NCBI RefSeq assembly: GCF_900110205.1
Contig: NZ_FOCV01000003.1
Coordinates: 1 to 64,000, forward strand
Direction: 5' to 3'
Length of the DNA stretch: 64,000 nt
Source of the DNA: Rhizobium tibeticum
Lineage (GTDB): Bacteria; Pseudomonadota; Alphaproteobacteria; Rhizobiales; Rhizobiaceae
The notes beneath the pieces were generated by a model. That model ran no database searches, was not told the DNA's origin, and saw nothing but the letters and a program-made list of their open reading frames with translations. Positions within the stretch are counted from its first letter, which is position 1. The number at the start of each line of letters is the position of its first letter. Shown in pieces: positions 11,966 through 20,766 of the stretch. The position numbers and the translations under genes were made by a program.

Positions 11966-12415
11966 ATGGCAATTCTCTTCAAGACGGTAATCGGTGAAAA
12001 CGCAGCATTTGAGTTAATCGAGAATGCCCTCTCCCGAACCGGCGAATACGACGGCTACCTCAACGTCGTAGCTGACGAGGGCGAGCGAACTCTCTCCTGG
12101 TCCCCGGGCATGCACGCCGAACAGTTCCAGGCGGAGATCACGGAGATCCTTCGTTCGACATGGGACATTTGTCGCTTCTGGGTGATCTACGAGCGGCGTG
12201 ACGATCGGCAGGATGCCGAAGCCAATGCCATCCGCAATGCGGCGTTCAGGCTGACGCGCGGCTATGCCGGCGTCATCGTCGTGACCCTCAGCCTGCTCCA
12301 CAAGCGCGATAGCCTGGCCGATATCGAACTGATCTTCGTGTGCTTTCAGCAGGATTTCCAGCGACGCAATTTCCGCGTGCGCTACGAAGGCAAGTTCATT
12401 CGCGACGAGAACTGA
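11966..12415 (+). CDS. hypothetical protein, soluble
   Basis: The 149-residue protein (from ATG 11966; an in-frame GTG at 11945 would add seven residues) has a mixed alpha/beta composition with the hydrophobic strand 'GYAGVIVVTLSLL' around residue 100 and a strongly charged C-terminus. No family is recognised and no clear ribosome-binding site fixes the start. It stands between the small secreted protein and a gene-free stretch before the CpdR-like gene. Coding is supported by frame length and by codon choice typical of the neighbours. Confidence 0.55.
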   Translation: MAILFKTVIGENAAFELIENALSRTGEYDGYLNVVADEGERTLSWSPGMHAEQFQAEITEILRSTWDICRFWVIYERRDDRQDAEANAIRNAAFRLTRGYAGVIVVTLSLLHKRDSLADIELIFVCFQQDFQRRNFRVRYEGKFIRDEN

Positions 12416-12744
12416 ACAGCCGAGGCAGTGCGCTGACGCAACTCCCTGGTTTGAGGAAGGATCCGAGAGCAATAGGCAGTGCTTTGCCGGTGGCTTGACC
12501 CGAGCACGCAAACACCGTCACCGCAGCGCAAGAAACAAGTCCCGCCAGCCCGGATTCAACCTCGATCAGTTCGACCCTCCCACCGAGGGTCAAGCGCCAG
12601 GATGACGAGAGGATACGGGAGCAAGGGCGCACGAAATGATCTCCCTTGCAACCGAAAATGGGACCCGGTTTCGGGATAAAGACGTGGCTGGCCAAGACAA
12701 ACGCGCGAAAGCGCGACAAGCGAACCTGAAAGATCGTGACGCGC
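12416..12744. other. intergenic stretch with possible dispersed-repeat remnant
   Basis: No convincing gene is seen on either strand. Near 12655-12685 there is a 'gggacccggtttcggga' core, and near 12705-12740 a GC-rich palindromic stretch (gcgcgaaagcgcg). Both resemble pieces of the interspersed mosaic elements common between rhizobial genes. The assignment is by general resemblance only. Confidence 0.3.
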
Positions 12745-13104
12745 TCAGGCGGCCAACGCACGCGCGACTGCCTTGCGGATGTCGGGCAAGGCAAAGGGCT
12801 TCGAGACGACATCGACGATCTTTTCCGCCAGGTCGTCAGCGCGTTCGCGCTGTTCCGCGTAGCCGGTCATCAGCAGGATTTTCAGCGCCGGGAAGGCCGA
12901 TTTTGCCTGGTGCGCCAGTTCGATGCCATCCATGACGGGCATGCGGATATCCGAGAGCAGCAGGTCGTAGACGCCGTCTCTGAGTTTTTCCAGTCCTTCC
13001 GCACCGTCGGCGGCTTCTTCGGTCTCATGACCGTCAAGACGCAAAGCGCGGGCTACGAAAGAACGCAGGGAGTCCTCGTCTTCCGTAATCAGAATTTTTG
13101 CCAT
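12745..13104 (-). CDS. cpdR: CpdR-like single-domain response regulator
   Basis: The 119-residue protein is a receiver domain without an output domain. Acidic pocket 'TEDED' (8-11), phospho-acceptor Asp52 in 'LLSDIRMP', Thr in 'LLMTGYAEQRE' (about 80) and the conserved Lys in 'SKPFALPD' (about 100) are all present. In Caulobacter and Sinorhizobium, CpdR proteins deliver ClpXP substrates, including cell-cycle regulators, in their unphosphorylated form; this sequence resembles the second rhizobial paralogue (CpdR2 type). The ATG at 13104 is preferred over upstream ATGs at 13116. A TTAACCAT motif lies 88-95 nt upstream. Confidence 0.8.
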   Translation of the reverse strand: MAKILITEDEDSLRSFVARALRLDGHETEEAADGAEGLEKLRDGVYDLLLSDIRMPVMDGIELAHQAKSAFPALKILLMTGYAEQRERADDLAEKIVDVVSKPFALPDIRKAVARALAA

Positions 13105-13191
13105 GGTGTGCATCACTCCGTTTCATGCCCCGCAACGGAAATCACACGACTTTCCTTTGCGATCGGTAAACGGCGGCAAGGGATGGACGGG

Positions 13192-13199
13192 ATGGTTAA
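13192..13199 (-). promoter_or_regulatory. candidate CtrA half-site upstream of cpdR-like gene
   Basis: The minus strand reads TTAACCAT, one of the two CtrA recognition forms described in Caulobacter, 88-95 nt upstream of the CpdR-like start. A motif match only; one such 8-mer is expected about once per 100 kb by chance. Confidence 0.3.
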
Positions 13200-13222
13200 C
13201 AACCCGTCTTGTCCCGGCACAT

Positions 13223-13765
13223 TCAGGCGTCGCCAGTGACGACGCCGACAAATGGAAGCTCGCGGAAGGCATAGGCGACATCCATTCCGTAGCCGACGAC
13301 GAAATAGTCGGGGCATTCGAAGCCGACATAGTCTGCTTCCAGCTTTTCCTTGCGCTTCACGCTCTTGTCGAGGAGCACGGCAATGGTGACGTGACGCGCG
13401 CCGCGCTCATAAAGCAGTTCCTTGGCAAACAGCAGCGTGCGGCCGGATTCCAGAATATCGTCGATCAGAAGAACGTCGCGATCCTTCACGTCGCTGTCGA
13501 TATCCTTGACGATTCGAACGCCTTGCGAAACCGTGCCGGTGCCGTAGCTCGACAGCGTGATGAACTCGACTTCGGGCGCCAGGCCGCTGTCATGCAGCGC
13601 GCGGATGAGGTCGGCGGCGAAGATGAACGAGCCCTTCAACACGGCAATGACCAGCAGATCCTTCGTGGGTCCCGCTGCAATCTGCTTCGCCATGGCATGG
13701 TTGCGTTCCGCAATCTGCTCAGCGGTGAAGAGTGGCTCGATGTTTTTTCCGCGCACGACGGGCAT
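13223..13765 (-). CDS. hpt: hypoxanthine phosphoribosyltransferase
   Basis: The 180-residue purine salvage enzyme converts hypoxanthine or guanine plus PRPP to IMP or GMP. The PRPP-binding motif 'VLLIDDILESGRTL' (about 97-110) and the flexible loop 'SSYGTGT' are visible, with the C-terminal 'PDYFVVGYGMD' base-binding region. The start is ATG 13763-13765 ('MPVVRGKNIEP'); the longer open frame to 13924 overlaps the neighbouring gene and has no homology. It is transcribed leftward with the gene at 13830-14459 upstream. Confidence 0.93.
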   Translation of the reverse strand: MPVVRGKNIEPLFTAEQIAERNHAMAKQIAAGPTKDLLVIAVLKGSFIFAADLIRALHDSGLAPEVEFITLSSYGTGTVSQGVRIVKDIDSDVKDRDVLLIDDILESGRTLLFAKELLYERGARHVTIAVLLDKSVKRKEKLEADYVGFECPDYFVVGYGMDVAYAFRELPFVGVVTGDA

Positions 13766-13829
13766 AAGAAGGCTTTCTCCATGAATAGGAGCACAAGCCG
13801 TTACCACAAACAGCGGGGCGAAACACCCC

Positions 13830-14459
13830 TTACGGCATGAACGAAAGCCGGACTTCCGGCATTTTTCCACCCGCGTACTGGACTCTCGTTGAAAACCCGC
13901 GGCTCTGGCCACCGTAGATGACATCCGCAGGCGGGTTGATAACGATGCTTGTCGTCAGCTGCTCGCCGGCAAAAAAGTCGGCGCGGATGGGGCGCACGAC
14001 CTGCGTCGTGCCGCTCTGATTGTCGATGATGCCGTTCATGAGCAATACCCGCATCCCGTTCGCATCACGGGGCGTCATGGTGACGTGCGAGAAATGCAGC
14101 GGCGAGTCCGTTGATCCAGCCTCGCTTTGCGAGAAACCGGAGAACCCCCCGAAGAGGCCGAATACCAGCACCGAAAGCGCAAGTACGAGCGTGGCAAAGG
14201 TCTTGACCGATGCCTGCTGCAACCAGGCTTCGCCCATCCGAAGGAGCGCCGATGTGCTCGACGACTGCGAAGGACGCTGGCGATTGTCAGTGAAGCTGCG
14301 GGCATCAAAGCCCCGGGTACGACCGTTCGCAATCACCACGAATTCGGCATCGGCAACATCGGCCGGGCGAGTTCGGCGGGCCTCACGCTTGGTCGGTTCG
14401 GGCGGCAGAAAATCATAGGCGTGACCGGGCGCCTGGCGTCTGAACGAGGAGGAGGTCAT
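13830..14459 (-). CDS. single-pass membrane protein, conserved hypothetical
   Basis: The 209-residue product has a charged N-terminus, one transmembrane helix (about 85-108, 'TLVLALSVLVFGLFGGF') and a periplasmic C-terminal domain of beta character with 'GMRVLLMNGIIDNQSGTTQ', similar to the DUF3426-like C-terminal domains that follow a zinc-ribbon and a TM helix in alphaproteobacteria. No zinc-ribbon cysteines are present here. The ATG at 14457-14459 follows a purine-poor leader; a TTG/ATG extension to 14483 is possible. It is divergent from ftsE. Confidence 0.7.
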   Translation of the reverse strand: MTSSSFRRQAPGHAYDFLPPEPTKREARRTRPADVADAEFVVIANGRTRGFDARSFTDNRQRPSQSSSTSALLRMGEAWLQQASVKTFATLVLALSVLVFGLFGGFSGFSQSEAGSTDSPLHFSHVTMTPRDANGMRVLLMNGIIDNQSGTTQVVRPIRADFFAGEQLTTSIVINPPADVIYGGQSRGFSTRVQYAGGKMPEVRLSFMP

Positions 14460-14544
14460 GATGACGGCCTTTCCGGTGTCCACATGGTTTCAGGCCGGAC
14501 GGAAATCCGGCATTGAAACGAATCCTGCTCAGTCGTAAATTTCA

Positions 14545-14627
14545 ATGGTTAATGCTTCGCAAAGATCGCCATCAAAGCGGCGTCTTTCCGGTAAAATTTA
14601 CTGGTTGTTAATGGTGTTGGTTAACAA
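14545..14627. promoter_or_regulatory. ftsE upstream region with CtrA-like motif and inverted repeat
   Basis: Two signals lie between the divergent membrane-protein gene and ftsE. A TTAACCAT motif occurs on the minus strand at 14545-14552. A perfect 7-bp inverted repeat, ttgttaa (14605-14611) and ttaacaa (14621-14627), has a 9-nt spacer and ends 8 nt before the ftsE GTG. The second resembles TTAA-N7-TTAA CtrA sites but with spacing 9. Regulatory role is inferred. Confidence 0.35.
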
Positions 14628-14635
14628 GTCGTGCG

Positions 14636-15322
14636 GTGAACAAACAAAAGACTGATCTGCCGTTGATCCACTTCGAAAATGTCGGTTTGCGCTATGGGAT
14701 GGGGCCGGAAATCCTCCGGGACCTGACGTTCGACATTCCGAAAAAATCGTTTCAGTTCCTGACGGGGCCTTCGGGCGCCGGCAAGACCACGCTGCTGCGG
14801 CTGCTGTTCCTTTCGCTGCAACCGACCCGTGGACTGATCCGCATGTTCGGGCGCGACATTTCCGATATTCCGCGCCCCGAGCTGCCACTGCTGCGGCGCC
14901 GTGTCGGCATCATCTTCCAGGAATTCCGTCTGCTTGACCATTTGACCACCTACGAGAACGTGGCGCTGCCGCTGCGTGTTCGCGGCAAGGACGAAAGCTC
15001 CTACAAGACCGATGTGCTTGAGCTTCTGAAATGGGTTGGTCTTGGTGAGCGCATCAACGTCTTGCCGCCGGTTCTGTCAGGTGGCGAAAAGCAGCGCGCC
15101 GCGATCGCGCGTGCCCTGATCGACCGTCCCGAGATCCTTCTGGCCGACGAGCCGACCGCGAACGTCGATCCGCCGATGGCCCGCCGTCTGCTCAATCTCT
15201 TCCTCGAACTCAACCGTCTCGGCACGGCGGTTGTCATCGCGACCCACGATCTGGCGCTGATGGACCAAGTGGAAGCCCGCCGCATGATTCTCTCGGAAGG
15301 GCATCTCGAAATCCATGACTGA
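14636..15322 (+). CDS. ftsE: cell division ATP-binding protein FtsE
   Basis: The 228-residue ABC ATPase partners FtsX to activate septal peptidoglycan amidases or their regulators at the divisome. Walker A 'GPSGAGKT' (44-51), Q-loop 'FQEFRLLD', ABC signature 'LSGGEKQ' and Walker B 'ILLADEPT' are all intact. The chosen start is GTG 14636, which adds a short leader before 'IHFENVGLRYG'. The stop overlaps the ftsX start by 8 nt, indicating translational coupling. Confidence 0.95.
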   Translation: MNKQKTDLPLIHFENVGLRYGMGPEILRDLTFDIPKKSFQFLTGPSGAGKTTLLRLLFLSLQPTRGLIRMFGRDISDIPRPELPLLRRRVGIIFQEFRLLDHLTTYENVALPLRVRGKDESSYKTDVLELLKWVGLGERINVLPPVLSGGEKQRAAIARALIDRPEILLADEPTANVDPPMARRLLNLFLELNRLGTAVVIATHDLALMDQVEARRMILSEGHLEIHD

Positions 15323-16325
15323 AGCTGCCCCCAAACCGCCGGCAGAGGCTGCTTCCCGAAGCCAGAAGCGGCCGGAGATGAAGGTGCGCCCGACGGCGCC
15401 GATCCTGCCTTCCGCCAATATCCAAGGCAACGCGCTGATGGTGGTCATTGCCATCATGGCCTTCCTTGCCTGTCTGACACTCGGCGGCGTCAGCATGGTC
15501 CGCTCCACCGCGGCAAGCTGGGAGAGCCAGATTTCCCGCGAGATCACCATCCAGATCAGGCCCGACGAGGGTCTGGACATGGACAAGACGCTGACACAGG
15601 CGCGAGATCTCGCGCTCACCTTTGTCGGGACAAAGGACGGCCAGATCGTCGACGAGGCGGCAACGGCCCGTCTGCTCGAGCCCTGGCTCGGCACCGGGCT
15701 TGACATCAAGGAACTGCCGGTTCCGCGGCTCGTGATCATCACCATCGATGAGAACAACCCGCCCGATTTCGAGGCAATGCGCTCGCTGCTCAAGGAAAGC
15801 ATCCCGCAGGCTTCGCTCGACGACCACCGCACCTGGGTCGACCGGCTGGTTTCGATGGCCCACACTACCGTCATGATCGGCACCGGCATCCTGCTGCTGG
15901 TCTTTTCGGCGATGGTGCTGACCGTCGTTTTCGCGACCCGTGGCGCCCTGTCCGGCAATCGCCACATCGTCGAGGTGCTTCACTTCGTCGGCGCGGAAAG
16001 CTCGTTTGTCGCCACAGAGTTCCAGAAGCATTTTCTGAAGATCAGCCTCAAGGGATCAGCGGTCGGCAGCGCCCTTGCCGCGCTCTTCTTCATGACTGCC
16101 GGCTTCCTGCAGAGCCACACCTTGGCTACCCCGCAGACGGACCAGGCAACCGCTCTCTTCGGCACGTTTTCGGTCGGTGCGCTTGGCTATGCCGGCATCT
16201 TTGCCACCATGATCGTCATCGCCCTGCTGACGACCTTCACGGCCAGGCTGACGGTTATGCGAACCATTTACGAGATCGACACGCTGCGTTCCGATCCGAC
16301 ACGCGCCGATGGGCTCGTGAATTGA
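15315..16325 (+). CDS. ftsX: cell division protein FtsX
   Basis: The 336-residue permease-like partner of FtsE has a cytoplasmic N-terminus, TM1 at about residues 37-58, a large periplasmic loop (about 60-190), and three further TM helices (about 190-212, 245-265, 285-310). The FtsX domain covers the C-terminal half. It does not transport a substrate but transmits ATPase cycles to periplasmic hydrolases. The start ATG overlaps ftsE. The next gene starts 69 nt downstream. Confidence 0.93.
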   Translation: MTEAAPKPPAEAASRSQKRPEMKVRPTAPILPSANIQGNALMVVIAIMAFLACLTLGGVSMVRSTAASWESQISREITIQIRPDEGLDMDKTLTQARDLALTFVGTKDGQIVDEAATARLLEPWLGTGLDIKELPVPRLVIITIDENNPPDFEAMRSLLKESIPQASLDDHRTWVDRLVSMAHTTVMIGTGILLLVFSAMVLTVVFATRGALSGNRHIVEVLHFVGAESSFVATEFQKHFLKISLKGSAVGSALAALFFMTAGFLQSHTLATPQTDQATALFGTFSVGALGYAGIFATMIVIALLTTFTARLTVMRTIYEIDTLRSDPTRADGLVN

Positions 16326-16394
16326 ACTTTACATGCCTTTTTTGCCTTGAAAGCGTCTGTTCGCCGCCGCAATCTGCATATATTTTTCTGATTC

Positions 16395-17102
16395 ATGAGC
16401 ATGGGCAACTTTTCGCGCACCCCGATTCGCCCTGGAACGGAGCTTGCTCGCTCCGACGGGCGACCTGTGCGTGGTCCGGTGCGTCGAATGCTGCGCTGGG
16501 GCGGCGTTGCCTTTGTGCTCATTGTCGCGCTGATTTTTGGCGGCTTCCTTCGCTTTGCCGATTCCGTTACGACCTTGAAGCCTCCGCTCGATCCACGCGC
16601 GGATGCGATCGTTGTTCTGACAGGAGGCTACCAGCGCATCGACCAGGCCGTCGAGCTACTTCAGAAAGGTGCCGGCAAGCGCCTGCTGATTTCAGGCGTG
16701 CACCCGGCAACCACGCCGAAGCAGATCCGCAAGATGACCCAGGCTTCGCCGGAGCTTTTCTCCTGCTGCGTCGACGTCGGCTACGATGCGCTCGACACGA
16801 TCGGCAACGCCCAGGAAGCATCGAACTGGATCCATCAGCGCGGCTACAAGAGCGTCCTCGTCGTCACCAATAACTATCATATGCCGCGCAGCCTGGCGGA
16901 GCTCGCTTATGTCGATTCCGAGACCCAGTTCATTCCCTATCCTGTTGTGAACACGGATCTGAAGACCAGCAACTGGTTCACCGATCCCAACGCCGTGCGG
17001 GTCATGCTTGCCGAATATGCGAAAGTGCTCTTTGCCGGCGCGCGCAATCTGACGGGTCTCGGCCGTCATGCAGGGCTGCGCTCGGCCGGCGTCTCCGGCT
17101 AA
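16395..17102 (+). CDS. YdcF/ElyC-family membrane protein (DUF218)
   Basis: The 235-residue protein has one TM helix (about 33-55) and a DUF218 domain from about residue 70, with the typical 'DAIVVLTGGYQRIDQAVELL' opening, 'ISGVHPATT' and 'NNYHMPRS'. Members such as SanA and ElyC act in envelope integrity and lipid-carrier metabolism; the specific substrate is not known here. It lies between ftsX and plsC on the same strand, suggesting an envelope-related unit. Confidence 0.85.
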   Translation: MSMGNFSRTPIRPGTELARSDGRPVRGPVRRMLRWGGVAFVLIVALIFGGFLRFADSVTTLKPPLDPRADAIVVLTGGYQRIDQAVELLQKGAGKRLLISGVHPATTPKQIRKMTQASPELFSCCVDVGYDALDTIGNAQEASNWIHQRGYKSVLVVTNNYHMPRSLAELAYVDSETQFIPYPVVNTDLKTSNWFTDPNAVRVMLAEYAKVLFAGARNLTGLGRHAGLRSAGVSG

Positions 17103-17186
17103 AGCCGAGGGAAAGCTTTTTCTGACGGCCAATATCGTGTAGGAGGGCGCAACCGCCTTTTGCGGACATTGGCCTTGGGAAAGTTT

Positions 17187-17984
17187 ATGATCGCCCTGCG
17201 TTCCGTTCTCTTCAACACGATCTTCTACGTCAACCTCATCGTTCGCATGATCGTACTGTCGCCCTACTATTTTGTCGCGCCGCGCAAGGACGCATACCGC
17301 ATACCGAAGAACTGGGCGCTGTCGAGCCACTGGTTGATGGAGAAGATCGTCGGTACGACCTTCGAGATCGAAGGCATGGAGAACCTGCCTGATGGTGGCT
17401 ATATCCTGGCACCGAAGCATCAGTCTTTCTGGGATACCTACGCCCTGCTGCCTTGGCTGAAAGACCCGGTCTATATCCTGAAGCGTGAGCTGATGTGGAT
17501 CCCGCTCTTTGGCTGGTATGCCAAGAAGCAGCGGATGATCCCGATCAACCGCGGCGCACGCGGCAAGGTCATGGTCGAGGCGTTGAGGCGCACCAAGGAA
17601 GAATTGGCAACCGGCCGGCAGCTGATCATCTACCCCGAAGGCACGCGCCGCCCGCCGGGCGCCGAGCCGCTCTACAAATACGGCATCGCTCGCATGTACC
17701 GTGACCTGCAGCTACCGGTCGTGCCGGTCGCCATGCATCCCGGCCTCTTCTGGCCGCGACGCAGCACGATGCGCTATCCCGGCCACTTCAAGGTCCGGAT
17801 ACTACCGCCGATCCTGCCCGGCATGGATCCCGATGCCTTCTTTGCACATCTGATTGAGGTGACCGAGAAGGCGAGCGATGAACTACTGGTCGATACCGTC
17901 GAGCGCAATCCGAACCTGCCGCTTCCGCCGACTGCCACTCGCCGGCTCGCGGAATTGCAGAAGGTCAATGCCGCGACGGCTTGA
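17187..17984 (+). CDS. plsC: 1-acyl-sn-glycerol-3-phosphate acyltransferase
   Basis: The 265-residue membrane acyltransferase makes phosphatidic acid from lysophosphatidic acid. The catalytic HX4D motif appears as 'KHQSFWDT' (about 73-80), and the glycerol-phosphate-binding 'YPEGTRR' lies near 150. An N-terminal hydrophobic helix anchors it. The start ATG 17187 ('MIALRSVLFN') follows GGGAAAG; the upstream in-frame start at 17160 is less likely. It converges with the chaC-like gene with only 2 nt between stop codons. Confidence 0.9.
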   Translation: MIALRSVLFNTIFYVNLIVRMIVLSPYYFVAPRKDAYRIPKNWALSSHWLMEKIVGTTFEIEGMENLPDGGYILAPKHQSFWDTYALLPWLKDPVYILKRELMWIPLFGWYAKKQRMIPINRGARGKVMVEALRRTKEELATGRQLIIYPEGTRRPPGAEPLYKYGIARMYRDLQLPVVPVAMHPGLFWPRRSTMRYPGHFKVRILPPILPGMDPDAFFAHLIEVTEKASDELLVDTVERNPNLPLPPTATRRLAELQKVNAATA

Positions 17985-17986
17985 CC

Positions 17987-18520
17987 TCAGGCCGCCTTTC
18001 TCAGCCGTTCCACTTCGCCGACCACCTGCTCCAGCCAGTGATCGCGAATGCCCATCTCCCGCAAATGCGCCAGCGTATTGAAGACGTATGCGTCGTTTGG
18101 TCCTGACTGGCCTTGCGCACCGTGGACAACCCGCGCCGCCGCGATCGCATCGAGCCCGCCGGCATATTGCGTATGGCTGCGATCGACGACATAGGCGATC
18201 GCCTTGCTTGCCCTGCCGTCCGCCAGCTGCAACGGCAGGCAGCGTTCGAGATAGACGTTGGTTACGAGCTCGCGCTCCCTGAGATAGTCGATCGTTTCGT
18301 CCCACTGCTCCGGCGCGATCCGGAAGGCCATTCCACGGCAGGAACCACCACGATCAAGGCCGAGCACCAAGCCCGGATCCCGTTGCGTGCCGCGATGCAC
18401 CCAGGAATGCACGCAGAGCGAACGCCTATAGCCATAGACAAGAGCCTGAGAACGCTCCAAAAACGCGAAGCCCGGATTCCACATCAGTGATCCGTAGCCA
18501 AATACCCAAAATTCGTCCAT
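17987..18520 (-). CDS. chaC: ChaC-type glutathione-specific gamma-glutamylcyclotransferase
   Basis: The 177-residue protein has the N-terminal glycine-rich 'YGSLMW' substrate loop (9-14), 'VYGYRRSLC' and 'LVLGLDRGGSCRGMAFR', which define the ChaC family. These enzymes split glutathione to 5-oxoproline and Cys-Gly. A candidate catalytic glutamate lies in 'YLRERELVTNVY'. It converges with plsC and diverges from the DUF2125 gene by about 50 nt. Confidence 0.88.
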   Translation of the reverse strand: MDEFWVFGYGSLMWNPGFAFLERSQALVYGYRRSLCVHSWVHRGTQRDPGLVLGLDRGGSCRGMAFRIAPEQWDETIDYLRERELVTNVYLERCLPLQLADGRASKAIAYVVDRSHTQYAGGLDAIAAARVVHGAQGQSGPNDAYVFNTLAHLREMGIRDHWLEQVVGEVERLRKAA

Positions 18521-18571
18521 ATCGCACGCCAGACCGACATTCCCACTCGCGGCACACCATTGGAGAACATC

Positions 18572-19570
18572 ATGGCAGCGTCAAGCCCATCCCGCAGCGG
18601 CAGAAAATTCTGGATGCTCGGCGGCGGTATCGTCTTGGTGATCGTGCTTTATACGGGTGCTTGGTTCTATGCCGCGTCCCAGTTGAAGAACACCGTGCTG
18701 AGGGCGATCGCACCCGGCAATACTGCAGGCGTCAGTGGCGCGTGCACGGATATCGATTTCCGCGGCTATCCATTCCGCATCGGCCTGTTCTGCTCGAAGG
18801 TCGACGTCGACGATACCGTCAACGGCGTATCGGCAAGCTTCGGCCAGCTGCGCTCCGCAGCGCAGGTCTACGCTCCCGGCCATATCGTATGGGAGCTCGA
18901 TTCACCAGCCGAGATCCGCAGCGCCCATGGCCTGTCGCTCAATGCCGAATGGGCGAGCCTGCAATCCAGCCTGATCACAAAGCTGAAGGGTATCGACCGC
19001 TCGTCGATGGTCATCGACGGGCTCAAGGGGACCGCCGTCTCCTCGCAAACGGGCCAGACGATCGACTTCGACGCCGCCCATACCGAAATCCATCTCCGCC
19101 AGAACGGCGGCGATCTTGACGGCGCGATCTCCGTGACGGATTCCAAAGCCGCCATCAAGGATTGGCCTGCCTTTCCCAAGCTTTCGGCGAGTGCCGACGT
19201 GACGCTTGCCGGCAAGGCCGGCATGATCGACGGCAGCGACCAGAGGGGGCTCTTCGGCGCCAGTGGCGAACTGCGCAAGGTCGTGGCCGACATCGGTGAC
19301 GGCAAGGTCATGACCCTGAGCGGCCCCTTCTCCTTCGACGAGGAGGGCTATCTGTCAGGCAAGTTCAAGCTGGAGATCGAGCAGCTTGGCCCCTGGCGCG
19401 ACAGCATCAAGCAGACCTTCCCTGACATCGCCAAGACGGTCGACACAGCCGCCAAGTTGCTCAAGGCGCTGGCCGACGGCGGCGACAAAGTTTCCGTTGA
19501 TCTCGTGGTGGCGCGTGGCAACGCCACGGTCGGCGGCTTCATCCCGCTCGGATCGATCCCGCCGATCTGA
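18572..19570 (+). CDS. DUF2125 domain-containing protein
   Basis: The 332-residue protein has an N-terminal TM helix (about 10-33) and a periplasmic beta-rich domain starting with the family hallmark 'CTDIDFRGYPFRIGLFC'. DUF2125 is common in alphaproteobacteria and distantly resembles AsmA-like envelope proteins; its role is unknown. The ATG at 18572 is preceded by GGAGA at good spacing, so the TTG at 18560 is unlikely. It is followed by a hairpin-rich repeat region. Confidence 0.85.
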   Translation: MAASSPSRSGRKFWMLGGGIVLVIVLYTGAWFYAASQLKNTVLRAIAPGNTAGVSGACTDIDFRGYPFRIGLFCSKVDVDDTVNGVSASFGQLRSAAQVYAPGHIVWELDSPAEIRSAHGLSLNAEWASLQSSLITKLKGIDRSSMVIDGLKGTAVSSQTGQTIDFDAAHTEIHLRQNGGDLDGAISVTDSKAAIKDWPAFPKLSASADVTLAGKAGMIDGSDQRGLFGASGELRKVVADIGDGKVMTLSGPFSFDEEGYLSGKFKLEIEQLGPWRDSIKQTFPDIAKTVDTAAKLLKALADGGDKVSVDLVVARGNATVGGFIPLGSIPPI

Positions 19571-19591
19571 GGGTTAGCCGTGACCCCGCCT

Positions 19592-19721
19592 CATCCCTGC
19601 GCTTGTCGCAGGGATGCAGCCACCGCGCCTCCGCGCGGTGAACGACCGATATTGCGCTAGCGGGAGCTTCCCGGGACGAAAGACTTGGGGTGCACTGGAT
19701 TCCTGTGACAAGCACAGGAAT
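19592..19721. repeat. cluster of three perfect hairpins (dispersed palindromic element)
   Basis: Three stem-loops stand in tandem in the 270-nt gap after the DUF2125 gene: catccctgcg/cgcagggatg with loop cttgt (19592-19616), accgcgc/gcgcggt with loop ctcc (19622-19639), and attcctgtg/cacaggaat with loop acaag (19699-19721). The loops of the first and third are reverse complements. The translation on the minus strand contains 'LIPVLVTGIQ', often produced by interspersed repeats of alphaproteobacteria. Likely a REP-like intergenic element; other copies are not in this window. Confidence 0.65.
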
Positions 19722-19839
19722 GAGATGCCGGGGCAGCCTACTTGCCAACCCTCGACCATCCTGCGGATGAGAGAGGGGCGAAGCGGCGCGGTCAACTCCT
19801 ATGCTCGTCACCGTGACGGCATGTCTCCAAGTCCGTACC

Positions 19840-20766
19840 CTACTTCTTTTCGAGCGGGTGGGGACGGCCGAAGTCCGGCGCGTCGACATCCTGACCGGCC
19901 TGGACGATGGAGCGGCGGATAGCGCGGGTACGGGTGAAAAGATCGAAGATCTTGTCGCCCTCGCCCCATCGAATGGCCCGCTGCAGATAGGCGAGGTCCT
20001 CGGAGAAGCGCGCGAGCATTTCGAGGATCGCATCCTTGTTGTGCAGGCAGACGTCGCGCCACATCGTCGGATCGGAGGCGGCCAGACGCGTGAAGTCGCG
20101 GAAGCCGGAAGCGGAATACTTGATGACTTCCGATTCGGTGACCGCCTCAAGATCATCTGCCGTACCGACGATGTTGTAGGCAATGATATGCGGCAGGTGC
20201 GAGACGATGGCGAGCACCTTGTCGTGATGCTCCGGATCCATCTCGTCGACCTTGGAGCCCAACGATTCCCAGAACTGTCGCAGCGTCTTCAACGCCGTCT
20301 CGTCAGTGCCTGAAATCGGCGTGAAGATGCACCAACGGCCCTCGAAGAGCCCGGGGAAGCCGGCATCCGGACCGGATTTCTCCGTACCCGCAAGCGGGTG
20401 GCCGGGGATGAAATGAACGTGTGGCGGCATATGCGGCTGCATCTGTGCGATGACCGAAGCCTTGGTCGAACCGACATCCGTCACGATCGCACCTGGCTTC
20501 AGGCTGCCGGCGATTTCTTTCGCAACGCTCTCGGACGCCCCAACGGGCACCGACACGATGACCAGGTCCGCGTCCTTTGCGGCATCGGCCGACGACGTCG
20601 TGTAGCGGTCGCCGAGTTGCAGTTCCTCAGCTCTCTTCAGGGTATCGGCGCTGCGGGTCGCAATGACGACCTCCTTTGCCAGGCCAAGCCGCTTGACGTC
20701 ATAGGCAATGGAGGAGCCGATCAGGCCGATCCCGATCAGCGCGATGCGATCGAACTGCACGGTCAT
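19840..20766 (-). CDS. tyrC: prephenate/arogenate (cyclohexadienyl) dehydrogenase
   Basis: The 308-residue NAD(P)-dependent enzyme oxidises prephenate or arogenate toward tyrosine. The dinucleotide-binding 'IGIGLIGSS' (11-19) opens the protein, followed by 'VTDVGSTK', the active-site '[11 protein letters not shown]' (about 120-130) and the helical C-terminal dimer domain with '[10 protein letters not shown]'. Its start overlaps the hisC stop by 4 nt (ATGA), so the two are translationally coupled. No chorismate mutase or ACT domain is fused. Confidence 0.9.
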   Translation of the reverse strand: MTVQFDRIALIGIGLIGSSIAYDVKRLGLAKEVVIATRSADTLKRAEELQLGDRYTTSSADAAKDADLVIVSVPVGASESVAKEIAGSLKPGAIVTDVGSTKASVIAQMQPHMPPHVHFIPGHPLAGTEKSGPDAGFPGLFEGRWCIFTPISGTDETALKTLRQFWESLGSKVDEMDPEHHDKVLAIVSHLPHIIAYNIVGTADDLEAVTESEVIKYSASGFRDFTRLAASDPTMWRDVCLHNKDAILEMLARFSEDLAYLQRAIRWGEGDKIFDLFTRTRAIRRSIVQAGQDVDAPDFGRPHPLEKK

